The notes beneath the pieces were generated by a model. It saw nothing but the letters and a program-made list of their open reading frames with translations. It searched no databases and was not told the DNA's origin. A DNA stretch of 12,398 nt, taken from positions 1-12,398 of the forward strand of contig CAZPHU010000105.1 of NCBI GenBank assembly GCA_964586285.1, given 5' to 3'. This document shows positions 1 through 7,948 of this stretch, piece after piece. Each line of letters starts with the position of its first letter. Position 1 is the first letter of the stretch. The DNA comes from CAZPHU01 sp964586285 (lineage in GTDB: Bacteria; Fibrobacterota; Chitinivibrionia; Chitinivibrionales; CAYFVL01). The translations under genes and the position numbers were made by a program.

Positions 1-1
1 A

Positions 2-46
2 ACCTTTGAGTATGTCCTTGGTAAAGCAAGGTATAAAAAGCAGTAA
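2..46 (+). CDS. Possible 3' end of an upstream gene (partial)
   Basis: The frame starting at base 2 is open for 14 codons and ends TAA at 44-46, reading ...GKARYKKQ, a basic tail of the kind often seen at a protein C-terminus. The stop lies 24 bases before the next start codon, which would suit an operon with the NIF3-like gene. Another frame is also open over this short stretch, so the evidence is weak and no function can be given. A small dyad, CCTTG (16-20) and CAAGG (27-31), sits inside it but has no T-run and is not a terminator. Confidence 0.35.
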   Translation, partial: TFEYVLGKARYKKQ

Positions 47-70
47 ACACAAACCAACGGGGGGTGCCGT

Positions 71-829
71 ATGATCAAGCGAGATGAACTGGTACATTTT
101 CTGGATCAGTTTCTTTGCACTTCGCAAATAAGGGACTCCAGCTGGAACGGTCTTCAGTTCGAGGGAGCTGATGAAATAGAGCGGATCTTGTTTGCGGTGG
201 ATGCCGGCATTGAAACCTTTGAAGCGGCCCGAAGAGAAAACGCTCAGATGATAATAGTGCATCACGGTATATTCTGGCGTTCGGTAAATCCTTCTCTGAA
301 CAAGTGGAACAAGAAACGCACAGCATTTCTGTACGACTCGGACATTTCGCTTTATGCCTGTCATATTCCTCTGGACCGCCATCCGGAAGTCGGCAACAAC
401 GCTCAAATAATAAAGCTGCTTGGGGGAGAAATAAAAGAAGAGTTTGCGTTTATTGACGGTAAGAACATCGGGTATGTAGGAGTGTATCCGCAGCCGATAA
501 AGTTTGAAGAATTTGCGGGCAGGGTCAGAAATAAAATCAATCCGGAAAGTAAAATCCTTCCATTCGGCAAAGATGAAATTTCCACCTTTGCGGTGATAAG
601 CGGGAGTGCCGGTTTCGCCGAATGCGATTCGGCTTTGAATATGGGCGTTGATGTCTTTTTGACCGGTGATACGTCTGAGTTTTACCATTTGGGAAAAGAC
701 GCCGGTATGCATCTGGTTTTCGCGGGTCATCATGCAACTGAGCGTCCCGGTATCCGGGCGCTTATGAATACGATTAAATCCAGGTTTGGTATCGAGACTG
801 TTTTCGTAGATATTGATACAACTCTCTAA
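71..829 (+). CDS. NIF3/YbgI-family dinuclear metal-centre protein
   Basis: The 252-residue product matches the length of the NIF3-like (DUF34, YbgI) family, whose members form toroidal hexamers with a two-metal site per subunit. Visible metal-site motifs are H64-H65-G66, the segment CHIPLD with H98 and D102, and the C-terminal GHHATERPG with H220 and E224. These line up with the ligands known in E. coli YbgI. The family is cytosolic and nearly universal. Its biochemical role is unsettled: some members are labelled GTP cyclohydrolase 1 type 2, but that should not be assumed here. The ATG at 71 is preceded by a G-run (59-64) at normal Shine-Dalgarno distance, and the protein begins as family members do. 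No frameshift or missing ligand is seen. The gene may be translated with the upstream reading frame ending at 46. No terminator is obvious after the stop. Confidence 0.93.
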   Translation: MIKRDELVHFLDQFLCTSQIRDSSWNGLQFEGADEIERILFAVDAGIETFEAARRENAQMIIVHHGIFWRSVNPSLNKWNKKRTAFLYDSDISLYACHIPLDRHPEVGNNAQIIKLLGGEIKEEFAFIDGKNIGYVGVYPQPIKFEEFAGRVRNKINPESKILPFGKDEISTFAVISGSAGFAECDSALNMGVDVFLTGDTSEFYHLGKDAGMHLVFAGHHATERPGIRALMNTIKSRFGIETVFVDIDTTL

Positions 830-1197
830 GGTATGGGGCTTTGAATCGAATCCCTTGAGAATAAATGAAGCGATGATTTTGTCAAATGCATTACAGGATC
901 GGAACCGGTAATTCCAAGAGCCCTGATAGATAATCTTTTGTGAAGTGGTGTTCGCGGGCTCAAAGGATTTTAAATGTGAAATTGTGAATTTCATTCGCGC
1001 ATAAGATAAGTTGCAACCCATTTCACACGAATGGAATTAACCGGGTTTGGTTACTTCCTTGATAGTTCTGATCCGGCCCAATCCGTTTTTTTTCTTTCCT
1101 GACATTATTAAAACGAATCGATAACATGTATTGAATAATAATTACCTAGTTTACCTTCGTTGGATTTTACTGTCTCTTTCACAACGGAGGTTTATGC
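830..1197. other. Non-coding gap between NIF3-like gene and nucleotidase gene
   Basis: No reading frame of convincing length or composition is present on either strand. The gap holds the overlapping inverted repeats at 975-1038 (separate entry) and a loose 6-bp inverted repeat GAGCCC (918-923)/GGGCTC (956-961) with a 32-base loop and no T-run. The last 100 bases are AT-rich and probably contain the promoter of the next gene, but no well-spaced -35/-10 pair could be picked with confidence. Confidence 0.6.
975..1038. promoter_or_regulatory. Overlapping inverted repeats, candidate operator or leader structure
   Basis: Three complementary pairings compete for the same bases. TGAAATT (977-983) and AATTTCA (987-993) form a perfect 7-bp dyad around GTG. 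TGTGAAAT (975-982) is fully complementary to ATTTCACA (1020-1027). AATTTCATTCG (987-997) pairs with CGAATGGAATT (1028-1038) with one G-T pair. GTTGCAAC (1010-1017) is a further palindrome in the loop. This could be a repressor binding region or a transcribed leader with alternative folds ahead of the gene at 1198. The pairings are seen directly; the regulatory role is inference. Confidence 0.35.
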
Positions 1198-4100
1198 ATG
1201 TTTAGACGTAATTTTCTGTCGGTTGCCTTTCTCTTTTGTACGGTTTTAATACAAACGGCTCAGGGGCAAAGTGAACTGTTATTTTCCGAATATATTGAAG
1301 GAAGTTCTTATAACAAAGCAATAGAAATATTCAACCCGTCCGGATCCTCTGTCGATCTGGCTGGTTATACAGTCAGCATTTATTACAACGGAAATACATC
1401 ACCATCAAGCGTTATAGAGCTTGATGGAAATATTGGTGCCGAAAATGTTTTTGTAGTCTGTCACTCAAGTGCAGACGATGCTGTACAGGGCCTGGCGCAG
1501 TTGATCACCGGTCGTCTTAATTTCAACGGTGATGATGCGATCGTGCTCTCCAACAACGACCAGGTCGTTGACTGTATAGGTCGGATTGGGGAAGATCCCG
1601 GCTCGAGCTGGAGATCGGGTGATGTTTCAACGCAGAATCAAACCATTAGGAGAATGGATGGCGTGACCGTCGGAGATACCGATCCCTGGGATGTATTTGA
1701 TCCCTCAACGGAGTGGGTCGGATTTGCACAAGACGTTTTCGACGGACTTGGATCCCATTCAGCAGATCCCGGCCAACCGGCGTCTGCGGCAGCATTTTCC
1801 ATTTTGCATGTAAATGACATGCACGGGAGGCTTACTCCTCATGATTTTGACGTCCCGGAGATGAATGACGAACCTGTTTTCGAGCAGATCGGAGGGGCTG
1901 CTTACCTGACAACGAAAATACTAGAGCTTAAAAGAAGCATTCCTAATGCACTGGTTCTGGACGCGGGGGATATATCCGAGGGTAATCCGCTTGGGGATCT
2001 GCGCGGCAACGGTGCCATGGTCGATTACATGAATCTGCTTGACGGCAAGCTGAAGGCTCTCGGCGGAAGAGGTATAGATGCCTCCGTTGTGGGCAATCAC
2101 GACCTGCGTGATCTAGAATACCTCGATAACATGAAAACGGCGACATTCCCGTTTATATCGATAAATGTATGTCATGAAGGAACACAGGAGCCGTATTTCC
2201 AACCTTATGTCGTGCTTACGGTGGAGGGGATGAAAATCGGTGTATTTGGATATACAACCGATATAAGTGCCGATCTGGGGCCGACAACGGAACCGGTTGT
2301 GGATGTGGTCAAATGCGTGTGGGCCGATTCCGACCCGTCTACAATCGATATTCGGGATATGGTCCGAAAACTTCGTGAAGATGAGGAATGTCAAAGGGTC
2401 ATAATGCTTGCTCATATCGGGCACGATCGTGTCTGCAGCGGCTGGGATGCGCTTCTGGAGGACGACGGAAGCATACAACCTCCCGAGGTCGTGATTACGG
2501 GGCACTGGCACAGTATGACTTCGACCGCCTGGCAGCCGTCCACGCTTAACGGAAAGACTGTCATTGCCGAAGCCGCGTCATACATGCAGTATGTAGGACA
2601 GCTTGAGATCGATTCCGCGGGGCGTTATGATAATGCTGTAAAGCATCCCATTCGATGCAGTGATATTGCGCCCGACGTTGATGTGCAGTCACTGATTACC
2701 GCTCTGGAAAGCGAGTATCAGGCAACTAATCCTCGATACGGCCTCTACGAGGTGATCGGATATTCGGCGGTCGACCTGAAACTGGATAAGGACAAATGGT
2801 GGACTGTTAACGAATTCCCGTGGAATGGTGATAATACCAGCGGTGCCTGGGTGTGTGATGCCATGGTCTGGAAAGCCGATCGGCTTGGTTTCGATTGTGA
2901 TCTGGCCGTTCAATCGGGAGGAGGGATCAGAAAGGATGTTGCCGCCGGGCCGGTTAGGTATATAGATATTTATGAAACGTATCCGTGGCAGGATGACAAC
3001 ATGGTACTTGTCTCAATGACCGGTCTGCAGATATGGGACTATCTGGAGGACGAAAACTGCGGTGCATCCATATCCGACGGATGGGAAGTGCATGCGAATG
3101 ACGGCATAATCACCGCAGTTTATTTAAATGATCAACCGCTTGAACTCAACCGTGAGTATACTGTTGCGGTAAGTGAATACATGTACGATCATTACAGAGG
3201 GGAATCCTGGCCGGGGGAGCTGATAGAAAAAACCTCGGAATCGATCAGAGACGGTATGGTTGAGTATACTGCGCAGTTTACCGAAGCAAACCCGATGCAG
3301 GTTAAGCAGGGGCGTTATGTGCTGGATACCGAGATGGCGGGAATATTCGAGGCTGTGGTTACCATGCTTGACGATAATGAGAGTCATCCCAAGTATGAGT
3401 ATGCCTATGTTCGTCTTTTGCGTGCATCCGAGGAAACGGTTGCCCGCCGCGGCAGTTATGTCCCTCGATCACTTGTCAACCCCGACGGATCGATCAATCC
3501 CGATCACCAGTTAAGCGAATCGATGTGGTATCGCAGTCACCTGGGTTTTGAAGACGGCGCAATCAAACCTGGCGATATCGTGCGAATCCGTGTGGAAGGC
3601 GGCTACTATCGCGGCAATCCACAGCTGGTTGATGGATCGGGAATAATCGAGGACGGTTTACCAATCGAAATTATCGGTCACGATCCACAGCTTGCCGCAC
3701 CCGAATCAAAACCTGACATTGAATCGTTCTGGGATGATTTCCACGAAAACCACTATGTAAGCTTCTATGCGATGAAAACCGGCCCCTCCACAGTCAAGGA
3801 CAATAAGGGGCGTGAAATCAAGGTATATCAGGAGGGGGCATATCACTCCGAAGAACTTCCCGGAAATATCGGCGATATTTTAGTGCTTTGCGGAGCACAG
3901 GTCGGCTACTATGAAAACCGCAGATTCTGCTGCGGTAAAGTTACCGTCGCGGACGATGTAATCGGCTGGCCTCCCGTTTCCCGGATTGACTCGATAAGCG
4001 GCTCAAGCAAAGATGCAAATATCACTCTGCATGCATCAGCATTCGATGTAAACGATGATTTGTCGTATACGTCGATTTTGGCTGCCGAAGACGCTCAGGT

Positions 4101-6273
4101 GGTATCGGGAAACCCAGAATCAAACTATGGAGAATCAAAAAATTTCTATATCCAGAAATCAGGCGGATCGTACGGCGAAGAGAACGGATTCATTCAATTC
4201 GATATGTCTTCACTGCCCGAAGGCCAAAAGATTACGGGAGTAAAGGTAAGGCTCTACGCCTGGCGCACCATGGGAGACCCGATTCATATAGCCTGCTTTG
4301 GGGTAAATGATGATAACTGGAGCGAATCATCGATTACATGGAGCAACAAACCTGCTTTGTCCACGGGATGTGACACCGTCATGATCTCTTCCGCCCAAGC
4401 CTGGTATGAATGGGATATTACCGATTTTGCAAAGAGTCAATACAGTGGTGATAAGAAAGTCTCGCTGGCACTGGTTGCAATGGACGACGGCGGCACTGTT
4501 GCTCTAAATCCAAGCGAATTCGATGAAGGTGCGATGGGACCTTTCCTTGAAGTCACCTGCGATTCGCAAGAGGGGCAACAGGGAGTTACCGCAATGGAGT
4601 TTTTCTACCGCTATTCGCCCGATAATATAAACTGGACATCATGGCAGTCGGCGGGTACCGACAGCGACTCGGCCTGGGAGCTGCCGTTTGTGTGTGTTGA
4701 CGGAAACGGGTACTATGAGTTTTACAGTATAGCAACCGACAACGACGGAAACTTAGAAGATGCACCTCGCAGAGCCGATGTCGAATGGGAGTTTACCGAG
4801 GTTATCGAACCGGCACAAGCCGGCATAGTTGTAAACGGTATGGATGCGGACCTGACGGTCGATTTCGGTTCACCGGTCAATATCAAGGCGGCCGTTGAGC
4901 CAAACGACTGGGCCTCAAAGGATTGCGAACTGTGGCTGTTTGCCGATTGTCCCAACGGAAGCCGTCTGTCATACTCAAAAAGCGGTTGGGTCTCTGATGA
5001 GAAGCCGTTTGAAACCGGTGCGCTTGCACCGGCGTCATGGACTGTCTATGATGCGGCGGGGCTTCAGCAGGGTTTATACCGGTTGATCCTCATCATTGAC
5101 TGTAATCCAAATGGTGTTGTCGACGGAGTGCAGGCGCAAACTGTGAGACAAATAAGCGTATTTAGTGCTCCGGTGGTTCAGATCACCGCCGACGGTGAAA
5201 CGGGTATGCTTGAAGTGACCGAAGATGAGTTTTTCGATGTAGCCGTTTCGCTTGCACCAAACAGCTGGAACGCGAATCCTGGAGAATGGTGGGTCTATTG
5301 CGATGCACCTGATGGTACCCGATATTACTACCATAATCAACGCTGGCGGCCCGGTTATGCCGAACCTGCTTTGGTAGAACCGTTCCGTTCTCTGACCGGT
5401 AAGGTTTTTGGCGGCAAACTGCCGATCGGGGAGGCTGTGTTTTACTTTGCCGTAGACGACAGCGTCAATGGTATCAATGAAGGAACTTATGTTGATTCCG
5501 TTAAGGTAATAATCACCAAAGGATGTCCGGGGGGGGATGCTGATAATGATGGAATCTGCGATGATGTAGACAATTGTCCAAACACCCCAAATCCCGACCA
5601 AACCGACAGTGATGGTGATGGAATCGGAGATGCCTGTGAGTACAGTCAATTAGCTGTTGATCCGTCCTCGCATGATTTCGGCGAGGTGGAAGCAGGTAAA
5701 TCGCAAAATGTAATAATCACGATTGGAAGTCAGGGGAGCGATCCGCTTGTCGTAAATGATATTGTTTTAAAGCCGGGCAGCAGTGAGCAATTTTTAATTG
5801 CAGGTGAAAATTCTTTTCCGATGACTCTAAACCCGGGCGAGACCGCAACAATAGAGATTGTATACGCACCGACTGCGGCGGGAGAAGCTGCCGGAGTTGT
5901 CGTAATTAACAGCAACGACACAAATTCTCCTTCGGTTGAGCTAATTCTGCGGGGTAGCGCTAAAGAAGTTCCTCCCACACCCTCTGAGCAGATAGAAGAG
6001 ATTATTACTTTCTTTGATGATTGTATTGAGGCCGGTACAATTAGAGGACGCGGCTCTTTCCGGTTGGCTTACTTAAGAGAACGGGCATATCGCCGCCGGC
6101 TGGTGACTATACAAAGGCTGATCGAGTCTGACAGATCGCGGGCCGCCTCCGCACTGCTGATTTTGGCATACCAAAAAGCAGACGGAAACCGTCGTCCAAA
6201 GGACTCTGTCGTCGGGGAGGCGACTCCCCATTTGTGCGAGAAATTAGTTAACTTGTATCAGGCGTTTCATTAA
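1198..6273 (+). CDS. Exported multidomain lamin-tail / 5'-nucleotidase (UshA-type) protein
   Basis: 1691 residues. Residues 1-23 are a Sec signal peptide with likely cleavage after AQG. Residues 25-190 are a lamin-tail domain. Residues 198-445 are a calcineurin-like metallophosphatase with all expected motifs: D207-x-H209, GD258, GNHD (N300, H301), H406 and GHWH (H436, H438). Residues 510-710 are a 5'-nucleotidase C-terminal domain (SGGGIR; YPWQDDN). After an OB-like stretch (about 770-920) come a DNRLRE/CBM96-like module (960-1120), an Ig-like domain (1130-1200), two tandem Trp-rich domains (1208-1322, 1324-1440), thrombospondin type-3 calcium repeats (1446-1481), a choice-of-anchor-D/HYDIN-like domain (1483-1588) and a helical tail (1597-1691). 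The likely role is extracytoplasmic hydrolysis of nucleotides or related phosphoesters; a nuclease activity is possible because lamin-tail domains often accompany secreted nucleases. The start is supported by GGAGG at 1186-1190; an ATG at 1194 is out of frame. A terminator follows directly, so it appears to end its transcription unit. Confidence 0.9.
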   Translation: MFRRNFLSVAFLFCTVLIQTAQGQSELLFSEYIEGSSYNKAIEIFNPSGSSVDLAGYTVSIYYNGNTSPSSVIELDGNIGAENVFVVCHSSADDAVQGLAQLITGRLNFNGDDAIVLSNNDQVVDCIGRIGEDPGSSWRSGDVSTQNQTIRRMDGVTVGDTDPWDVFDPSTEWVGFAQDVFDGLGSHSADPGQPASAAAFSILHVNDMHGRLTPHDFDVPEMNDEPVFEQIGGAAYLTTKILELKRSIPNALVLDAGDISEGNPLGDLRGNGAMVDYMNLLDGKLKALGGRGIDASVVGNHDLRDLEYLDNMKTATFPFISINVCHEGTQEPYFQPYVVLTVEGMKIGVFGYTTDISADLGPTTEPVVDVVKCVWADSDPSTIDIRDMVRKLREDEECQRVIMLAHIGHDRVCSGWDALLEDDGSIQPPEVVITGHWHSMTSTAWQPSTLNGKTVIAEAASYMQYVGQLEIDSAGRYDNAVKHPIRCSDIAPDVDVQSLITALESEYQATNPRYGLYEVIGYSAVDLKLDKDKWWTVNEFPWNGDNTSGAWVCDAMVWKADRLGFDCDLAVQSGGGIRKDVAAGPVRYIDIYETYPWQDDNMVLVSMTGLQIWDYLEDENCGASISDGWEVHANDGIITAVYLNDQPLELNREYTVAVSEYMYDHYRGESWPGELIEKTSESIRDGMVEYTAQFTEANPMQVKQGRYVLDTEMAGIFEAVVTMLDDNESHPKYEYAYVRLLRASEETVARRGSYVPRSLVNPDGSINPDHQLSESMWYRSHLGFEDGAIKPGDIVRIRVEGGYYRGNPQLVDGSGIIEDGLPIEIIGHDPQLAAPESKPDIESFWDDFHENHYVSFYAMKTGPSTVKDNKGREIKVYQEGAYHSEELPGNIGDILVLCGAQVGYYENRRFCCGKVTVADDVIGWPPVSRIDSISGSSKDANITLHASAFDVNDDLSYTSILAAEDAQVVSGNPESNYGESKNFYIQKSGGSYGEENGFIQFDMSSLPEGQKITGVKVRLYAWRTMGDPIHIACFGVNDDNWSESSITWSNKPALSTGCDTVMISSAQAWYEWDITDFAKSQYSGDKKVSLALVAMDDGGTVALNPSEFDEGAMGPFLEVTCDSQEGQQGVTAMEFFYRYSPDNINWTSWQSAGTDSDSAWELPFVCVDGNGYYEFYSIATDNDGNLEDAPRRADVEWEFTEVIEPAQAGIVVNGMDADLTVDFGSPVNIKAAVEPNDWASKDCELWLFADCPNGSRLSYSKSGWVSDEKPFETGALAPASWTVYDAAGLQQGLYRLILIIDCNPNGVVDGVQAQTVRQISVFSAPVVQITADGETGMLEVTEDEFFDVAVSLAPNSWNANPGEWWVYCDAPDGTRYYYHNQRWRPGYAEPALVEPFRSLTGKVFGGKLPIGEAVFYFAVDDSVNGINEGTYVDSVKVIITKGCPGGDADNDGICDDVDNCPNTPNPDQTDSDGDGIGDACEYSQLAVDPSSHDFGEVEAGKSQNVIITIGSQGSDPLVVNDIVLKPGSSEQFLIAGENSFPMTLNPGETATIEIVYAPTAAGEAAGVVVINSNDTNSPSVELILRGSAKEVPPTPSEQIEEIITFFDDCIEAGTIRGRGSFRLAYLRERAYRRRLVTIQRLIESDRSRAASALLILAYQKADGNRRPKDSVVGEATPHLCEKLVNLYQAFH

Positions 6274-6285
6274 AATACGCATATG

Positions 6286-6320
6286 AGGCAGTTCCGGGTT
6301 ATAAACCGGAACTGCCTTTT
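6286..6320 (+). terminator. Intrinsic terminator after the nucleotidase gene
   Basis: An 11-bp perfect stem, GGCAGTTCCGG (6287-6297) with CCGGAACTGCC (6306-6316), plus a closing A-T pair, is followed by a short T-run. It lies 13 bases after the stop codon at 6273. Alternative inner pairing GGTT/AACC is possible with a bulge. Confidence 0.8.
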
Positions 6321-6764
6321 CCATTACTTTTATTCACAGGCCAACCTTTTTTGACTCACCATGGCGCGCGCGCGGGGCGTGTCGCCATCTCCTGCTGAGA
6401 TAAAATTTTTGATGGTCTCGGGTATAAAGTGCTGCTCTTTGCTTTTTCCGAAAGTACCGTAAAAAGAACGCCGTTTTCCGGCGCTACGAAGAGACGGTTG
6501 CTGTCCCGAGCAGCTATGGCTTTGCGATTGCCGCCGTTAAAGATCAGTGTAACCACCCGTATCGCTCGGAACCGATTACAAACTGTATCGAAGCCGTCCC
6601 GGTTTGCTGACCGGCCCTTGTTTCTAACCGGACGTTGATGCTCAATCCGGTCCGCTGTTTTCCAGGCAAGGAATTTGATATCCCATAACAAATTCGTGCA
6701 TGGGGATAACTGTAAACAAAGTATTTTGATATGCATTCCCGTAAACCACAAAAAGGAACCTCTT
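6321..6764. other. Intergenic region between terminator and GNAT gene
   Basis: Apart from the DUF62-like remnant on the - strand, this stretch holds a GC-alternating segment at 6361-6388 bounded by ATGGCG and CGCCAT, and an AT-rich part (about 6670-6760) that should contain the promoter of the GNAT gene. No well-spaced promoter pair was convincing. The + strand reading frame inside 6429-6638 is the complement of the remnant and does not look like a gene. Confidence 0.5.
6420..6590 (-). pseudogene. Remnant of a SAM hydroxide adenosyltransferase (DUF62) gene
   Basis: Read on the - strand, an open frame gives IRVVTLIFNGGNRKAIAA followed by a segment ending LFVAPENGVLFTVL. This strongly resembles the core of the DUF62 family (SAM hydroxide adenosyltransferase, related to chlorinase/fluorinase), whose consensus here is roughly HVVVVDPGVGxxRKAIA...LFVAPDNGVL. 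Family members are about 250-280 residues; only about 55 residues are recognisable. The signature DPGVG, which includes the conserved Asp, is replaced by LIFNG, and no family sequence can be traced upstream in frame. Downstream, a neighbouring frame (about 6360-6400) reads GDGDTP where FHGRDxFAP would be expected, possibly a frameshifted continuation, but this part is weak. The intact enzyme would cleave S-adenosylmethionine to adenosine and methionine. Assignment is from remembered family motifs; the pseudogene status is inference. Confidence 0.5.
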
Positions 6765-7550
6765 ATGAACCCAGATCAAAAAAACAACAATGATATCAGC
6801 ATCATCGACCTTACACCCGAAAACATTGCGGACTATGGAGTGTGCGGCTATAAGGATGTGGAGAAACATTTGGAGTTGAGAAGAAAAATCCAATGGTTTA
6901 AGGAGTATTACCCAAAAGGATTGAGAATAAAAGCCCTGATATCCAAATCCGGCGGTTACCAGGGTATGCTTGAATATATTCCCGGCAAATACGCTCACAG
7001 ACCGGTGGATGCGGAGGGCTATATGTTCATTCACTGCATCTTTGTCGGATTTAAAAAGGAATTCAAGGGCAAGGGTTATGCATCACTGCTGATAGATGAG
7101 TGCATAGAAGAATCAAAAAAGGAAAAGATGCTCGGCGTAGCGGTTGTTACCAGAAAAGGATCGTTTATGGCCGGGAAGGACTTCTTCTTAAAAAAGCATT
7201 TTAGGCTTGTGGATAAAGCAAAGCCCGATTTCGAATTACTTTCACTGAAATTTGATGAGAATGCGAAAGATCCTGCGTTTAAGAAGATGTCCGCCCAAAA
7301 GTATTCTGAGGGTTTAACTATTATCAGGTCGCCACAGTGCCCGTATTCGGTTAAAAATGTCGACGCAATAATCGAAACCGCAAAGGAACTTAACCTTCAG
7401 CCCTCCCTTGTTGAGCTGACCGATTCGGAGTCGGCCCAAAACAGCCCATGTCCGTTCGGAACCTTCTGTATCGTATACAATGGAGAGGTTGTCACTCATC
7501 ATCCAATCAGCAATACAAGGTTCAGCAATATAATGAAAAGTAAGAAGTAA
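6765..7550 (+). CDS. GNAT-family acetyltransferase with C-terminal YoaP-like domain
   Basis: The 261-residue cytosolic protein has two parts. Residues 10-165 are a GNAT acyltransferase fold; the acetyl-CoA pyrophosphate loop is visible as FKGKGYASLLIDECIEE (about 100-116), following a beta strand HCIFVGF. Residues 183-260 resemble the YoaP domain: a beta strand, then SPQCPYS with C192, a helix, a second Cys-Pro segment (SPCPFGTFCIVYNG, with C229 and C235) and a final HPISNTRF. This tail has the look of a thioredoxin-like fold with a CP(Y/F)S active-site-like turn. The acceptor substrate is unknown. An ATG at 6675 is in frame, but the start at 6765 is preferred because AAAAGGAA (6751-6758) lies at correct distance and the extra 30 residues do not resemble the family. 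It is probably a single-gene unit, flanked by gaps of over 390 bases. Confidence 0.87.
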   Translation: MNPDQKNNNDISIIDLTPENIADYGVCGYKDVEKHLELRRKIQWFKEYYPKGLRIKALISKSGGYQGMLEYIPGKYAHRPVDAEGYMFIHCIFVGFKKEFKGKGYASLLIDECIEESKKEKMLGVAVVTRKGSFMAGKDFFLKKHFRLVDKAKPDFELLSLKFDENAKDPAFKKMSAQKYSEGLTIIRSPQCPYSVKNVDAIIETAKELNLQPSLVELTDSESAQNSPCPFGTFCIVYNGEVVTHHPISNTRFSNIMKSKK

Positions 7551-7948
7551 GGGGATTTGGGAGTCGTTAACTTTGTGCCGATCGCGTATAGTTAATGAAA
7601 TCAACCTGAAGGATCGCTGAAAAAAGAATCAACTGCACCGCAATGTCCGACGTTCTGATTTGTTGTTTTACCCAAGTTATTGTTTTTGATTATGCTCCAA
7701 TCCATTCACTGAAATTATGGTGAGGGACGGGCGTTCTACCCAAAAAAACAGTTGATAATCCTGCGATACTGCTGGAGTTTGCCTCGGCGCAAACCGGATT
7801 CGTATTTTACGATACAATTATTACAGGCGGATAATCGGGAATAGCTTTTCTCACCTGTTTTTCGGTCCCGATGGAACAGTTCACCCAATTCTTGCCCGAT
7901 AAAAGGTAATTGCATCATGCAGCTGCCCGAGACAAAGGAAACAAAATC
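7551..7948. other. Gap before the large lipoprotein gene; no gene seen
   Basis: Both strands were read and no convincing coding sequence was found. In-frame codons upstream of the lipoprotein start are interrupted by stops. An inverted repeat TTAACT (7567-7572)/AGTTAA (7590-7595) with a 17-base loop lacks a T-run. A TATGCT (7691-7696) with TTTACC 18 bases upstream is a poor but possible promoter. The Shine-Dalgarno AAAGGAAA (7935-7941 area) belongs to the next gene. Confidence 0.5.

Noticed and set aside
918..961. GAGCCC/GGGCTC inverted repeat as a terminator for the NIF3-like gene
   Set aside because: The loop is 32 bases and no T-run follows; too weak to call.
5074..5649. 191-residue - strand reading frame inside the nucleotidase gene
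   Set aside because: Antisense to clear Trp-rich and thrombospondin-3 domains, with no family resemblance of its own.
6675..6764. Upstream in-frame start for the GNAT gene
   Set aside because: No good ribosome site, and the 30 extra residues do not resemble the family; the ATG at 6765 has a clear Shine-Dalgarno.
7751..7846. In-frame + strand segment reading VDNPAILLEFASAQTGF upstream of the lipoprotein start
   Set aside because: It looks protein-like over a short span but has no start with a ribosome site, is followed by stops and matches no family I know.
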